Shown in pieces: positions 7,661-16,388 of a stretch of DNA of 64,000 nucleotides (its first letter is position 1; each line of letters opens with the position of its first letter). Origin of the DNA: Neisseria bacilliformis. GTDB lineage: Bacteria > Pseudomonadota > Gammaproteobacteria > Burkholderiales > Neisseriaceae. The position numbers were made by a program, and so were the translations under genes. The stretch spans positions 1,674,001 to 1,738,000 of the forward strand of contig NZ_CP059571.1 in NCBI RefSeq assembly GCF_014055025.1, read 5' to 3'. The notes under the pieces were generated by a model. It searched no databases and had not been told where the DNA came from. It saw only the letters and a program-made list of their open reading frames with translations.

Positions 7661-8810
7661 TTTGCGTTTCCTTGTTTGGGTTTTCAGACGGCCTTTCAGG
7701 CTGCCCTTCGCTTTCGTCGGCAATGTATTCCACCATCTTCACTTCCAGCGATGTGGTGTAGCCCGTGCTGCGGCGCAGCTCGTGGCGGCTCTGTTTGACC
7801 AGATAGCGCCCCGAAAACTGGCCGAAGCCTTTGAGCCGCACAATCTGCCCGGCCACCAGCTTGGCATTGCCGAACAGGGTGATGTCGCCCGCCACCTGGT
7901 TGTGCGACGCATCGGAGAGCGCGGCATCGGCGCGGGCGGCCAGCTGCGCGTCGCTCTCACCCCTATTGGCGGTGATTTTGAGCGTGTCGGTGGTGGCGGC
8001 GCGTTTGGCCTTGGGGCGCAACGGCTTGTGCTTGCGGCTTTGGCGGCGCACGGTTTTTGCTTTGGCGTCATAGCCGCTGACCACCGCTTCCTGCGGCACG
8101 CCTTTAATCAAATCGCGCAGGCGCACGGTTTTGATGTCTTCGGGAAGCAGCAGCGCGACGGCTGCTTGTGCCGCGAGCTTGTCGTTGCGGGTAAAAACCA
8201 GCGTTTTGCCGACGATCTTGAAGCTGTGGCCGTATTCGCGGGCCAGGCGGGCGAGAAATTCGACGTCGCGCTCCTGATACTGGGTAATGCGGCCGATTTT
8301 GATGTCGGCCACTTCGCCGGTTACCGACAGTTTCAGACGGCCGGCCACCTGCCGCACGATGTCTGCGAGCGTGGTGTGCTCGTAGGCTTTGGGTTTGAGC
8401 GTGCGGTTGGCATGGCCGATGCCGGTGGACAGCGCTTTCAGGCTGACTACGCTCGGCGGATGGCTGTATTCGATTTCGGCAATCTCAAATTCGCCCAAAT
8501 CTACCATGCCCGTAAACTGGTCGCCCAGCTGCAAGGCCAGTTTGTCGCCCTGATTGGGATACCACGAGCGCAGCCAGCGGCCGTCGGTGTCTTCCAGTTC
8601 GAGCTGGATTTCGTCGGACTGGCCTTCGAGATAGTCGGTGTAGCCCAGCGACAGAAAATAGGGGCGGATGTCGGCGGTGATGTCTTTTTGCTCGTATTGA
8701 ATCAATACGTCGGGCAGGGTAACCGGATGGGCGGCGGGCGGTTTCAGGCTGCCTGCAAGGCCGTCTGAAAGTGCGTCCGACAGGCGTTCGGCCAGATTTG
8801 TAATGTTCAT
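7644..8810 (-). CDS. Phage late control/tail protein D (baseplate hub)
   Basis: The 388-residue product matches the gpD family of P2/Mu phages, the baseplate hub below the tail tube. Recognisable blocks are SGYDAKAKTVRRQSR and DVEFLARLAREYGHSFKIVGKTLVF in the middle. It is preceded by tail protein X and followed by V, the usual order X-D-V. Uptake sequences of both dialects are embedded at its 5' end (8748-8775), where they encode a Gly/Ser/Leu-rich stretch that looks dispensable. Confidence 0.9.
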   Translation of the reverse strand: MNITNLAERLSDALSDGLAGSLKPPAAHPVTLPDVLIQYEQKDITADIRPYFLSLGYTDYLEGQSDEIQLELEDTDGRWLRSWYPNQGDKLALQLGDQFTGMVDLGEFEIAEIEYSHPPSVVSLKALSTGIGHANRTLKPKAYEHTTLADIVRQVAGRLKLSVTGEVADIKIGRITQYQERDVEFLARLAREYGHSFKIVGKTLVFTRNDKLAAQAAVALLLPEDIKTVRLRDLIKGVPQEAVVSGYDAKAKTVRRQSRKHKPLRPKAKRAATTDTLKITANRGESDAQLAARADAALSDASHNQVAGDITLFGNAKLVAGQIVRLKGFGQFSGRYLVKQSRHELRRSTGYTTSLEVKMVEYIADESEGQPERPSENPNKETQNAAGL

Positions 8811-8819
8811 GCTTTACTC

Positions 8820-9035
8820 CTAACGCAGCCACGGCGGCATATCGTCTTGGTTCTGCGGTTTGGCGGGCAGCACCGGCACAAACACCGTCAGCCCCGCCGC
8901 AAAGGCTTCGCATACCGGCAGGTGCGGATTGGCGGCAATCAGCCCGCCGACCAGCAGCGCGTTGCCGTAGTAGCGGTGGGCGATTAAGTCCCAGCGTTCG
9001 CCCGCCGATGTGGTGTGCTGCAATACCGATTTCAC
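8820..9035 (-). CDS. Tail protein X (LysM-like)
   Basis: The 71-residue protein carries a single LysM-like module: TSAGERWDLIAHRYYGNALLVGGLIAANPHL, then a hydrophobic strand ending in FVPVLPAKP. P2 gpX proteins of this size are tail-completion proteins that interact with the hub. Its start overlaps the end of gene U. The short length is normal for the family. Confidence 0.88.
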   Translation of the reverse strand: MKSVLQHTTSAGERWDLIAHRYYGNALLVGGLIAANPHLPVCEAFAAGLTVFVPVLPAKPQNQDDMPPWLR

Positions 9036-9931
9036 GCGCCGTCCTTTCTCGCCGCCAGATGGGCGGTCAGGCTTTGCGCGGCGGCCGCGCCGTTTTGCAG
9101 GCTGTCGTTGGCAGCGGCGGCAAACTCTGCCGCCGTGTCCAGCCAGGCGCCGATGCTGCGGCTCTCCACACCGTGCCGCACGGCCGCCACGCCGTCGGCC
9201 AGATGGCGCGACGCCCGGCCGGCATAGGCCAGCATCCCGGCCGCACCTTTCAGGCTGCCTGCATACTGCGCCAACTCGGGCAGCGCATCGAGCCTGCCCA
9301 AGGCCGAACCGCCGAGCGTGAGCGCGTCGCCCAACACCGAAAACGCGGCAGCGGGGTCGTTTTTCAAATCGCGGGCACGGGCAATCAGACCCTGCACCTG
9401 CCCGATGTCCCGCTCAGCCGCGCGGTACAGGCGCACGCCTTTCTGCACTGCCGCGGCGGCCTTGGAAACCGTGCCGCGCACGCTTTCGGGTAGGAGCGAC
9501 AGCAGCGGGTTTGCCTGCGCCGGAGCAACGGCGGGTGCGGGCAGCGGGTTGTTCGGGTCGCCGACAAACTCGGTCAGCGACACTTCCAATTCCCGCGCCG
9601 CCGTGCGCCCCTGCGCGTCCTGCACCAGCGTGCGGGCGGTCAGCGACTCAATCACAAACCAGCCGATAAAACGTCCCGCGCCGGTTACCAGCGACAGCGC
9701 CTGCTGCGCTTCTTTCGCCGCCACCAGCCCCTTGTAGGCGGCATCGGGGCTGCCCAGCTTCCAGTGCAGTTTCAGGCCGAAGCGGATTTTGGTCAGCTCG
9801 TTGCCCACCGCCTGCAAGCGCGGGCGGCCGCCCAGCACTTCGTGTTTGGCGTAATCCGCGCCGTGCGTCTCTTCAAATTCGGTAAAGCTCTGCAACAGCT
9901 CGAAGCGCACCTCGCCCAGCATCGCGTACAT
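9032..9931 (-). CDS. Tail protein U-like, long form
   Basis: The first 130 residues match P2 gpU: MLGEVRFELLQSF, the GRPRLQAVGNELTKIRFGLKL segment, and FVIESLTARTLVQDAQGR. P2 gpU is about 150 residues. Here another 160 or so residues of Ala-rich helix follow, in which the protein resembles Mu-type DNA-circularisation or tail-terminator relatives. The gene follows the tape measure directly. The extension may be a fused chaperone or a tail-length stop element, which I cannot distinguish. Confidence 0.8.
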   Translation of the reverse strand: MYAMLGEVRFELLQSFTEFEETHGADYAKHEVLGGRPRLQAVGNELTKIRFGLKLHWKLGSPDAAYKGLVAAKEAQQALSLVTGAGRFIGWFVIESLTARTLVQDAQGRTAARELEVSLTEFVGDPNNPLPAPAVAPAQANPLLSLLPESVRGTVSKAAAAVQKGVRLYRAAERDIGQVQGLIARARDLKNDPAAAFSVLGDALTLGGSALGRLDALPELAQYAGSLKGAAGMLAYAGRASRHLADGVAAVRHGVESRSIGAWLDTAAEFAAAANDSLQNGAAAAQSLTAHLAARKDGA

Positions 9932-12621
9932 CAGTAAGCCCTTCTTTGTATTTCCGCCATCATGCGGCGGTACATCGTTTCAAATTCCTGCAAACCCAGC
10001 CGCAAGGCAGCCTGAATCTGCTGCGGGTCACCGCCGGGGGCATTGATGGTCGGATTAAAATGCACCGTAATGCCGCCGCCCGCTGCCTGATTCTGCCGCG
10101 CGGCGGCGAACTCGTCGGCGTTGGTGCGTATCGATGCGGCCATTTCCGCCGACAGGCCGCTGCCGGCAGTGAAACGCTGTTTCAGACGGCCGGCCACCGA
10201 CTGCACCGCCGCCAACGGCCGCCCCGCCGCCGCGCCGATACCCAGCTGCAAGCCTTCCATCAGATAGCCGCCGTAGCTTTTGAACACGCGGCTGGGCGAG
10301 TGGATGGCGACCGGGCCGGTAAAGGCCGACTTGATACGGTTGACCAGCGAGGTAACCGTGCCGATCACCGCATCCACTTTGGATTTGATGCCGTTAACCA
10401 GCCCGTCCAGCAGCATCTGGCCGAAGCCGGTGAACTTGGCGGGCAGCTCGATGCCGAACCAGCCCATCACAGCGGCAAATGCCGAGTAAAACGCGCCCAG
10501 CGGCGACCAGTTGACGATTAAAGCCAAAATGCCCGACAAGCCGCCGTCAAAGGCGGTTTTGATTTCCGTCCACGCCGCATCAGCCGCGCCGAACAGCGTG
10601 TCGAAAATCATCCGCCAGCCGTCCACAATCATCGCGCCGGTCTCGACCACGGCGGCCAGGATGCCGCCGATAACCGAGCCGACGGTTTCGCCGAAGCCGC
10701 GTGCGCCGCCTTCGGATTCCTGCGTCAGGCTGAAAAATTCCCCCAGCCAGTCCAAAACCGGCTGCAACACCGGGCGCACGGTTTCCCAAATCCCGCCCAG
10801 CGCGGCGGCCAAACCGTCAAACAGCGGCAGCACGGGTTTGAAGGCTGCCGTCAGCCCGTCCCAAAAACCGAGGAAAAACGCCTTTATAGGCCGCCAGTAT
10901 TTGTAAATCAGGAAAGCGGCGGCAGCGAGGGCGGCGGCAATCCAGCCGACGGGCGTGGCCAACAGGGCGCGGCCGAGGGAAAGGACGGCGGTGCGGGCAA
11001 GCGACAGGAAACGGAGCAGGCCGGAAAAAGCCCTGCCGATACCGGAAAAAGCCGCCGCCGCAACCGATTTGCCGAGCGACAGGCTGCGGGCAAGTATGCC
11101 CGTGCCGCTTTTGAAGCGCAGCACGGCCACCAGCCAGTCCGCACCCAGCAACGCCCTGCCCAGTTTTACGGCGGCGGTAAAGCCGCGCCACTCGTTCAGC
11201 AGGAAGCGAAAGCCCAGGCCGCCGATTTTCAGAGCGGCAAGACCCGCAACCAGATGCACCAGCCCGCTGACAAATTTCGGGTTTTCCGCCGCCCAGTCGG
11301 CAAACGCGCCGACCAGCGGTTTGACCGATGCCAACGCGCCGTTAATGGCGGGTAACAGCACGCTGCCGACGGTAATGCCGATCTCGGCCAAACCGTTTTT
11401 GAACAGCTTAAACTGGTTGGCGGTGGTGGCCGAACGGTTGGCAAACTCGCGCTGCATCGAGCCGAGGTATTTCAAGTTGCCCGATGCGTCTTTTTCCGAG
11501 AGCAAATCCAGCTGGCGGTTGTACTCGCCGACATTGTTGGCCAGCAGCATCACATCGTCGGCGTAGTTGCGGCCGAACATTTTCAGCAGCAGCGGAAACT
11601 GCTCGTCTTTGGGCAGCTGCTTGATGCGCGACAGCAGGTTGAGAATCGCGCCATTGGCGTCTTTATTCATGGCGGCGGCAAATTCTTTGGCGGTCAGCCC
11701 CAGCCTGGCCAGTTCTTTCCTGCCCCCGCCTGTTTTCAAAACCGACAGCGAGGTAACCATCCCTTTCACCGCCTGCGCCGCCAGCTCGGGTGCCTTACCC
11801 ATGCTTAAAAAGGTACTGCCCAGCGCGGCGGCCTGGTTTTCGGTCAGGCCCAGCTGCTTGGTGTCGCTGCCGACGCGGGTCAGCACATTGACGATATCGG
11901 CGGCCTTGGAGTTGGCATTGTCCGACAGGTGGTTGATGGCATCGCCCAGACGGCTGATTTTGGGGATGGGGATTTGCAGCACGTTCGACAGCGTCGCCAT
12001 CGCCTCGCCGGCATCGCCCGCCGCCATATCGAAAGCCACGCCCATCTTGGCCGCATCGGAAGCAAAGCCCGTCAGGTCTTTGCGCGCCACGCCGCTTTGG
12101 CCGCCGGCGGCCACGATGGCGGCCAGCTCTTTACCCGCCATCGGGATGTCGCGGCTCAGTTTGAGAATGTCCCGCTCCATCTGCCGGAACTGCTGCGGCG
12201 TATCGAAGTCCACCACCTTTTTCACATCGGCCATTGCCGACTCGAAATCGACAGCCAGCTTGACGGGAACGGCAATCACGCCGCCCGCCGCCGCCGCACC
12301 GAGCAGCTCGTCTTTAAAACCGGCGCGCTTGTCATAGTGGTACTGGCGCAAATGCCGCAATTTGACGATGTCGGCGCGTTTGGCGTTAATCTTGTCGATG
12401 GTCTGCCCGAGCTGCACATACTCGCGGCGCAACTCGCCCACCCGCTGTTTGGACATGCGCAGCGGGTTGTCCAGCGTCTCTTTCAGCAGACGCTGGCGGC
12501 GGTTCAGCGTTTCGGTAACTTCGCCCAGATACTTCATAGACGAGCCGACGCTTTTGATGCCGGCCACCGCCGCGCCGACAGACGCGCCGATGGTGATACC
12601 GATGGAGAAACTGCTTGCCAT
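9931..12621 (-). CDS. Tail tape measure protein
   Basis: The 896-residue protein starts with Gly-rich helix (FSIGITIGASVGAAVAGIKS), contains the TP901-type core near 130-330 (AMADVKKVVDF, LSRDIPMAGKELAAIVAAGGQSG), and has several hydrophobic segments between 410 and 690. The C-terminus bears GGGITVHFNPTINAPGG, typical of P2/Mu tape measures. Its length should set tail length. It is the first large gene after the tail-assembly chaperone pair. The start follows a plus-strand small gene and a hairpin, so translation here may rely on its own ribosome site. Confidence 0.93.
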   Translation of the reverse strand: MASSFSIGITIGASVGAAVAGIKSVGSSMKYLGEVTETLNRRQRLLKETLDNPLRMSKQRVGELRREYVQLGQTIDKINAKRADIVKLRHLRQYHYDKRAGFKDELLGAAAAGGVIAVPVKLAVDFESAMADVKKVVDFDTPQQFRQMERDILKLSRDIPMAGKELAAIVAAGGQSGVARKDLTGFASDAAKMGVAFDMAAGDAGEAMATLSNVLQIPIPKISRLGDAINHLSDNANSKAADIVNVLTRVGSDTKQLGLTENQAAALGSTFLSMGKAPELAAQAVKGMVTSLSVLKTGGGRKELARLGLTAKEFAAAMNKDANGAILNLLSRIKQLPKDEQFPLLLKMFGRNYADDVMLLANNVGEYNRQLDLLSEKDASGNLKYLGSMQREFANRSATTANQFKLFKNGLAEIGITVGSVLLPAINGALASVKPLVGAFADWAAENPKFVSGLVHLVAGLAALKIGGLGFRFLLNEWRGFTAAVKLGRALLGADWLVAVLRFKSGTGILARSLSLGKSVAAAAFSGIGRAFSGLLRFLSLARTAVLSLGRALLATPVGWIAAALAAAAFLIYKYWRPIKAFFLGFWDGLTAAFKPVLPLFDGLAAALGGIWETVRPVLQPVLDWLGEFFSLTQESEGGARGFGETVGSVIGGILAAVVETGAMIVDGWRMIFDTLFGAADAAWTEIKTAFDGGLSGILALIVNWSPLGAFYSAFAAVMGWFGIELPAKFTGFGQMLLDGLVNGIKSKVDAVIGTVTSLVNRIKSAFTGPVAIHSPSRVFKSYGGYLMEGLQLGIGAAAGRPLAAVQSVAGRLKQRFTAGSGLSAEMAASIRTNADEFAAARQNQAAGGGITVHFNPTINAPGGDPQQIQAALRLGLQEFETMYRRMMAEIQRRAY

Positions 12622-12693
12622 ATTGCTGTTGCGACCTTATGATTTGCCGGAAAAAAGGAGCGCGCCGTGAACGACAGATACGCAAAGATTTTC

Positions 12694-12721
12694 AACCGAA
12701 ACCGCCGACGCGGTTTCGGTT
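12694..12721. terminator. Strong 12-bp hairpin
   Basis: Arms AACCGAAACCGC (12694-12705) and GCGGTTTCGGTT (12710-12721) pair perfectly across a 4-base loop. TTTTGTCCTTT follows on the plus strand and GAAAATCTTTG on the minus strand. It lies between the tail chaperone and the tape measure. It may lower tape-measure expression, or belong to the plus-strand small gene that begins at its edge. Confidence 0.55.
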
Positions 12722-12943
12722 TTGTCCTTTGCCGCGTGGATGGCGGTTTTGGCCTTGTGGGTATTGTCCGCGTACCCCGCTGCGGATGCGTCCGTACTGC
12801 TGCCGCTCGCGCTGGTTTGGCTGCTAGGCGCGGCTCTGTTTATGCTGCTGGGCAGAATCCCCGTTTTGCTGGCCGGCGCGCTGGCCGGCGGTCTGTTTGC
12901 CGGACTGGCCCTGCTCAAACACAGGCTGCGCGCCCGCCGCTGA
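12722..12943 (+). CDS. Small three-helix membrane protein on the opposite strand
   Basis: This 73-residue frame lies alone on the plus strand inside the leftward tail operon. It has three hydrophobic segments (about 2-18, 25-43, 46-65) and ends in a basic tail KHRLRARR, as in holins or other small inner-membrane proteins. Codon use fits the neighbours (CTG, GCG, GGC). The start is uncertain: TTG at 12722 or an internal ATG six codons later. The frame also runs upstream without an ATG. A good AAAAAAGGAG site precedes a GTG at 12667, but in another frame. It may be an independently expressed moron. Confidence 0.45.
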   Translation: MSFAAWMAVLALWVLSAYPAADASVLLPLALVWLLGAALFMLLGRIPVLLAGALAGGLFAGLALLKHRLRARR

Positions 12944-12944
12944 A

Positions 12945-13143
12945 TCAGCCTTTCCGATAGCCCGCCTTGATTTGGCGGGCTGCTTCTTTTTGGAAGGTCA
13001 GGAAGTCTTCCATGTCCAACCCGTCTATCTCCCGCAGCGGCCAGCCGTACCACCACGCCATATCGGCGCAGGCGGCGGCCAGCAGGCGGTGGAAGGTTTG
13101 CGGGTCAGACGGCTCGCGGCGGCTCTTGGCAGGTGCGAAAAAA
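12945..13143 (-). CDS. Tail chaperone frameshift extension (E-prime)
   Basis: In the frame that is two bases behind gpE (equivalently one ahead), an open stretch runs from the T6 tract at 13138-13143 to a TGA at 12945. It contains the gpE-prime hallmark: a helix followed by MAWWYGWPLREIDGLDMEDF. There is no good start codon. Slippage on TTTTTTC would join gpE residue EFF to FAPAKSRREPSDPQTF and on. Long-tailed phages make such gpG-GT type fusions as tail-assembly chaperones. P2 uses a -1 shift and Mu has been reported to use -2, and this arrangement fits -2 or +1. Confidence 0.78.
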
Positions 13144-13404
13144 CTCCTGCATCTGCTTGTAGTCGCACAAATCCATATTTTCCAAATCTTCGGGTACCAG
13201 CCCGGACAGGCGCGCCATCATGGCGATTTCCTGCGCCGCGTCGCCTTCCAAATGCGCCACCGCGCGGATGTCGCCCACTTTGGCGCGGCGCACGGTTACG
13301 CTTTCCAGCAGTGTGCCGTCCGCCAGCCTGATCGGGCAGTACAGCCTGATTTCTTTGCCAACGCCCATCTGTTCCCGCATCTTCTGCGCTTCGTTCTGTG
13401 CCAT
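13105..13404 (-). CDS. Tail assembly chaperone gpE
   Basis: The 99-residue protein, from the ATG at 13404, starts MAQNEAQKMREQMG. It contains the conserved LADGTLLESVTVRRAKVGDIRAVAH and ARLSGLVPEDLENMDLCDY blocks of P2/Mu tail assembly protein E. It lies between the tube and tape-measure genes, the universal place for these chaperones. A run of six T in the coding strand at GAG-TTT-TTT-CGC (13138-13143) sits 11 codons before the stop and is the likely frameshift site. I preferred the start at 13404 because TAAGGACTGGAAA precedes it. Confidence 0.88.
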   Translation of the reverse strand: MAQNEAQKMREQMGVGKEIRLYCPIRLADGTLLESVTVRRAKVGDIRAVAHLEGDAAQEIAMMARLSGLVPEDLENMDLCDYKQMQEFFRTCQEPPRAV

Positions 13405-13450
13405 TTTCCAGTCCTTAAAAAAATCGCCGGGTGGGGCGGCCAAAAGCAAA

Positions 13451-13518
13451 ACCCACCATCAAAATCAGATGGTGAGTTTAGTTTTCAGGCTGCCTTGCGG
13501 CTTTTAAACGGCTTTAAT
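13451..13518 (-). promoter_or_regulatory. Late-promoter dyad and hairpin between tube and chaperone
   Basis: The minus strand carries ATTAAAGCCGTTTAAAAG (13501-13518), a near copy of the dyads at 7014, 19213 and 29252. It is followed by a king-type uptake sequence and then a hairpin with arms ACTCACCATC and GATGGTGGGT, trailed by TTTTGCTTTT. The hairpin is a credible terminator for the highly expressed sheath-tube transcript. The dyad suggests a new activator-dependent start for the chaperone and tape-measure genes. Confidence 0.55.
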
Positions 13519-13520
13519 AA

Positions 13521-14039
13521 TTACTGGCCGAGGTTGCGGCGGAATTTGGCGAACATGTCGGCGCCGTCCACGCGGTACTGGTTGGTGAAGGCGTCGAAAT
13601 ACAGGATTTCGCGCCCGCCCGCTTTCAGGCTGCCCGCGTGGGCGAGAAAGGTGCTGGCAAACTCGGCGCGCTCTTTGGGTTTGTAGGTGCCCAGCGGCGA
13701 TTTGGAAAAATTGCCGGTCAGCACGGCCACCAGCGGCACTTCTTCCACCCGCCCCAGCGCGTTGTGCTGCTGGATGTCGGCGCGGATCATCAGCTGCTGG
13801 GCTTTGAACGGGTCGTACACCGCGCGGAAGGCGTCGGGGTAAAAGCCGTTCCAGTTGATTTCGGCTTCGCCCACTTTGATGCCCATCGGCAGGGATACGC
13901 CGATGGCCATGCCCAGCCCTTTGTATTCGTCCTGCTCGATTTCGATTTCGGGCAGCTTCACTTCGCCGGACTTGCCGATTTGGGTGGTGCCGTTCAGGTA
14001 CAGCGCGGCGTTGTAGATGACGTTTAATTCGATGCTCAT
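13521..14039 (-). CDS. Major tail tube protein
   Basis: The 172-residue protein matches the FII/tube family of contractile phages: LNVIYNAALYLNGTTQIGKSG at the start, IEIEQDEYKGLGMAIGVSLPMGIKV near 30-55, and a C-terminal EILYFDAFTNQYRVDGADMF. It follows the sheath gene by 12 nt, as expected. It should form the inner tube through which DNA passes. The length is typical. Confidence 0.92.
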   Translation of the reverse strand: MSIELNVIYNAALYLNGTTQIGKSGEVKLPEIEIEQDEYKGLGMAIGVSLPMGIKVGEAEINWNGFYPDAFRAVYDPFKAQQLMIRADIQQHNALGRVEEVPLVAVLTGNFSKSPLGTYKPKERAEFASTFLAHAGSLKAGGREILYFDAFTNQYRVDGADMFAKFRRNLGQ

Positions 14040-14051
14040 GTCTCAAACCTT

Positions 14052-15452
14052 TCAGTTGCCCGCCTGTCCGGTCAGGTTGACCAGATATTTGCGGGTCATT
14101 TTGCTGGTATTGGTGATGCGCTCGGCGGGCAGCTTGGGCGTGTAGTCGTATACCAGCGGCACCTGGCCTTTGGAAAAGGCGTCGGCCAGATCGTAGTCGT
14201 AATCGAGGCTCACCGATGCGCCGACAATGCTTTTCAGGCTGCCCAGATAGACGCGGTAGCCTTCGAGCAGCGCGTCCAGCAGTGCGTCTTCGATCGGGCG
14301 GTCGATGTATTGCAGGGCGTAGCGGCGCAGGCTTTCGTCGATCACGTCGCCGGTGCGCTGGGCGACCTCGAAGTTTTTGATGTGGCTTACGCTGGGGAAG
14401 CAGGCCAGGCGGTTGCCCCACATTTTGAAACCGCTGCCGTAGCTGTTGAACACGGTGGTGATGCCTTTTTCGTTCAGGCGGTTGGTTTCGCTCTGCGGGT
14501 CGTCGCCGCGGGCGGTCAGGCCGATTTCCAAGCCGGTTACGCCCAGCAGCTCTTGGTTGGATATGCTCCACCAGTAGCCTTTTTCGACGTCGGTTTTCAT
14601 GCGCAGGCCGGCGGCATGGGTGGCCAGGCTTTCCAAACCGAGCGGGCCGGCAACGTGCGGGAAAAACAGCTGGACGCGGTCGGAGGCCGTCTGAAAGTTG
14701 ATTGTGCCCAAGGAGCCGCGCCCTTCTATGGCTTGGCTCAGGCTGGTGCCTTTGGGGGCGCTGATGTAGGCGATGGCTTTGAGTTTGTCGGCCTTGGCAA
14801 TCATGGCCGCCGCGCAGGTGGCGGTTTGGTCGTACTCGGGCACGATGATGATTTTGGCGTCCGCGCCGTAGCGGCTGTAACCCTCGGAAAGCAGCTCCAA
14901 ACCGGTGCGCTTGCCGGTGGCCGCCACATAGCCGCCGAGAATGTCGGCTTCGCTGACTTTGGCCGGATCGGTGTAGCTGTATGTGATTTTCGGGGCGGCG
15001 GGCGGTCTGGCGAACACGATGTCGCCGGTCAGCGCATCGAGCGTGTAGTCCGTACCTTCGGTCAGCGCGGCGGCGCCGTCGGATACGCTGTAGCCCGCTT
15101 GGATGGCGGGGTGCGCGGTTTTGGCGCGCAGGGTGTCGGCATCGACATTTAGGGCTTCGTCGCTCACGCTGCTTTTGTGTTTGGCCGGGTCGCAGACGTT
15201 AATCACATAGGCGATGCCCGAACCGTAGCGCGTCCAGATATTGGCCGCATCGGGCAGGGTAAAGCCCGCGCCGGTAAGCGCGCCGCCGAATGCGGCGAAG
15301 TCTTTGGCCGTCTGGCACACGGCGATTTCGTTTACTTTGCCCGCCGGTGCGGTGCCGACAATGGCGGTAATCGCGCCGTCCACGGTATAGACGGGGCTGG
15401 AACCGGCATCGATGCGGATGGTTTCGGTGCCGTGGTGGTAGGCTGCTGCCAT
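14052..15452 (-). CDS. Tail sheath protein
   Basis: The 466-residue product has the N-terminal DAGSSPVYTVDGAITAIVGTAP motif of Mu/P2 sheath proteins. It has a central variable domain and a C-terminal ATPase-like domain with GNRLACFPSVSHIKNFEVAQRTGDVIDESLRRY. The C-terminal half is the conserved contractile core. It lies directly upstream of the tube gene. It should assemble around the tube and contract on infection. Confidence 0.93.
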   Translation of the reverse strand: MAAAYHHGTETIRIDAGSSPVYTVDGAITAIVGTAPAGKVNEIAVCQTAKDFAAFGGALTGAGFTLPDAANIWTRYGSGIAYVINVCDPAKHKSSVSDEALNVDADTLRAKTAHPAIQAGYSVSDGAAALTEGTDYTLDALTGDIVFARPPAAPKITYSYTDPAKVSEADILGGYVAATGKRTGLELLSEGYSRYGADAKIIIVPEYDQTATCAAAMIAKADKLKAIAYISAPKGTSLSQAIEGRGSLGTINFQTASDRVQLFFPHVAGPLGLESLATHAAGLRMKTDVEKGYWWSISNQELLGVTGLEIGLTARGDDPQSETNRLNEKGITTVFNSYGSGFKMWGNRLACFPSVSHIKNFEVAQRTGDVIDESLRRYALQYIDRPIEDALLDALLEGYRVYLGSLKSIVGASVSLDYDYDLADAFSKGQVPLVYDYTPKLPAERITNTSKMTRKYLVNLTGQAGN

Positions 15453-15471
15453 AGGGTTCTCCTGATTGGGA

Positions 15472-15951
15472 TTAAGGGGTTTGCGGGCTGCCCTGCTGCC
15501 GCAGATAGACGGAAGTCAGCTTGGGTGCGGACGGGGCTTCGTACTGTTCGATCTGCTGGGTTTCGGTCTGCACCAAGAGCTGGTACTGCCACGCGCCGCC
15601 GTCTTCGGCCAGAAACTGCTCGCTGATTAAGTGGCAGGGCAGGCAGTCGGGCGGGCGGTAGCCGACAACGGCCAGCCGCAGCGCGTCGAGCAGGTCGAGT
15701 GCTGCGCCGTCGTGGTGCACGCCGCGGCCGAACACAGTCAGATGCAGGGTCAGATCGCGCTGCTGGGCAATGCGGCCGGTGTCTTCCAGCTTGCCGAAAC
15801 GGCTGCCCTGGTATCCGACCAGCACCGCACCTTTGGGGTGCATAAAGCGGTACTGGGCGGGCTTGTCGGGAAACAGCTCGACGCTGTATCCGGCCAGCTG
15901 CTCCCGCAGGTGGTCGCGCACGGCGGTGAGTATCGGCAGGGTGGCAGCCAT
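15472..15951 (-). CDS. Mu gp37-like tail-region protein
   Basis: The product has 159 residues and resembles the Gp37 family found between head-completion and sheath genes of Mu-like phages. Conserved blocks include LREQLAGYSVELFPDKPAQYRF and FGKLEDTGRIAQQRDLTLHLTVFGRG. The stop-start junction with the gp36-like gene is a one-base overlap. The family is thought to be a tail terminator or joining protein. I infer this from position and not from a motif. Confidence 0.8.
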   Translation of the reverse strand: MAATLPILTAVRDHLREQLAGYSVELFPDKPAQYRFMHPKGAVLVGYQGSRFGKLEDTGRIAQQRDLTLHLTVFGRGVHHDGAALDLLDALRLAVVGYRPPDCLPCHLISEQFLAEDGGAWQYQLLVQTETQQIEQYEAPSAPKLTSVYLRQQGSPQTP

Positions 15952-16385
15952 CAGTAGCCCTCCCAGTTTTGTTTGGCCTTGGCGCGGACGTGATACGCCC
16001 CGCCTTCGGTCTGCGGCCGGTCGGGCGCATCGGCATCGTCGCGCACGCCCAGATGGATTTTGCCGTCGCGGATATTGGCCAGCACTTTGAGCGCGTTCTC
16101 GTAAGAGAGTTGCAGCGGCTTGGGAAACTCGGCGGCGTTGATGCGGCGGCTATGCAGCCAGTGCCGTGCGATGTCGGTGCACAGCGGCCGCAGGATGCTG
16201 GGAGCGGGTTCCAGCGGCAGGCGGTAGCGGCCGGTCAGATAGCCGTCGGCCAGCTCGCAGGCGTAGGCGATGGCGCGGTCGATGATTTCCCAGTCCGGCG
16301 CGCTGCCGTAGCCGTCGTCGTTGGACAGTTGCACCAGCTCCACTTTGCCGACGGCCGCCGCGATGTCTTCGCGTGTGAGGTACAC
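15951..16385 (-). CDS. Mu gp36-like head-tail protein (DUF1320)
   Basis: The 144-residue protein begins MYLTREDIAAAVGKVELVQLSND. It contains the DUF1320 pattern AIAYACELADGYLTGRYRLPLEPAPSILRPLCTDIARHWL. This helical adaptor-like family sits between the capsid cluster and the sheath in Mu. It probably forms part of the head-tail connector. The start follows the gp35-like stop by 3 nt. Confidence 0.87.
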   Translation of the reverse strand: MYLTREDIAAAVGKVELVQLSNDDGYGSAPDWEIIDRAIAYACELADGYLTGRYRLPLEPAPSILRPLCTDIARHWLHSRRINAAEFPKPLQLSYENALKVLANIRDGKIHLGVRDDADAPDRPQTEGGAYHVRAKAKQNWEGY

Positions 16386-16388
16386 GGC

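Noticed and set aside
12667-12960. GTG start with a strong AAAAAAGGAG site on the plus strand (97 codons)
   Set aside because: The product is Arg/Gly-rich and unlike a folded protein. The overlapping frame of three membrane helices is better, although the ribosome site might belong to it through another start.
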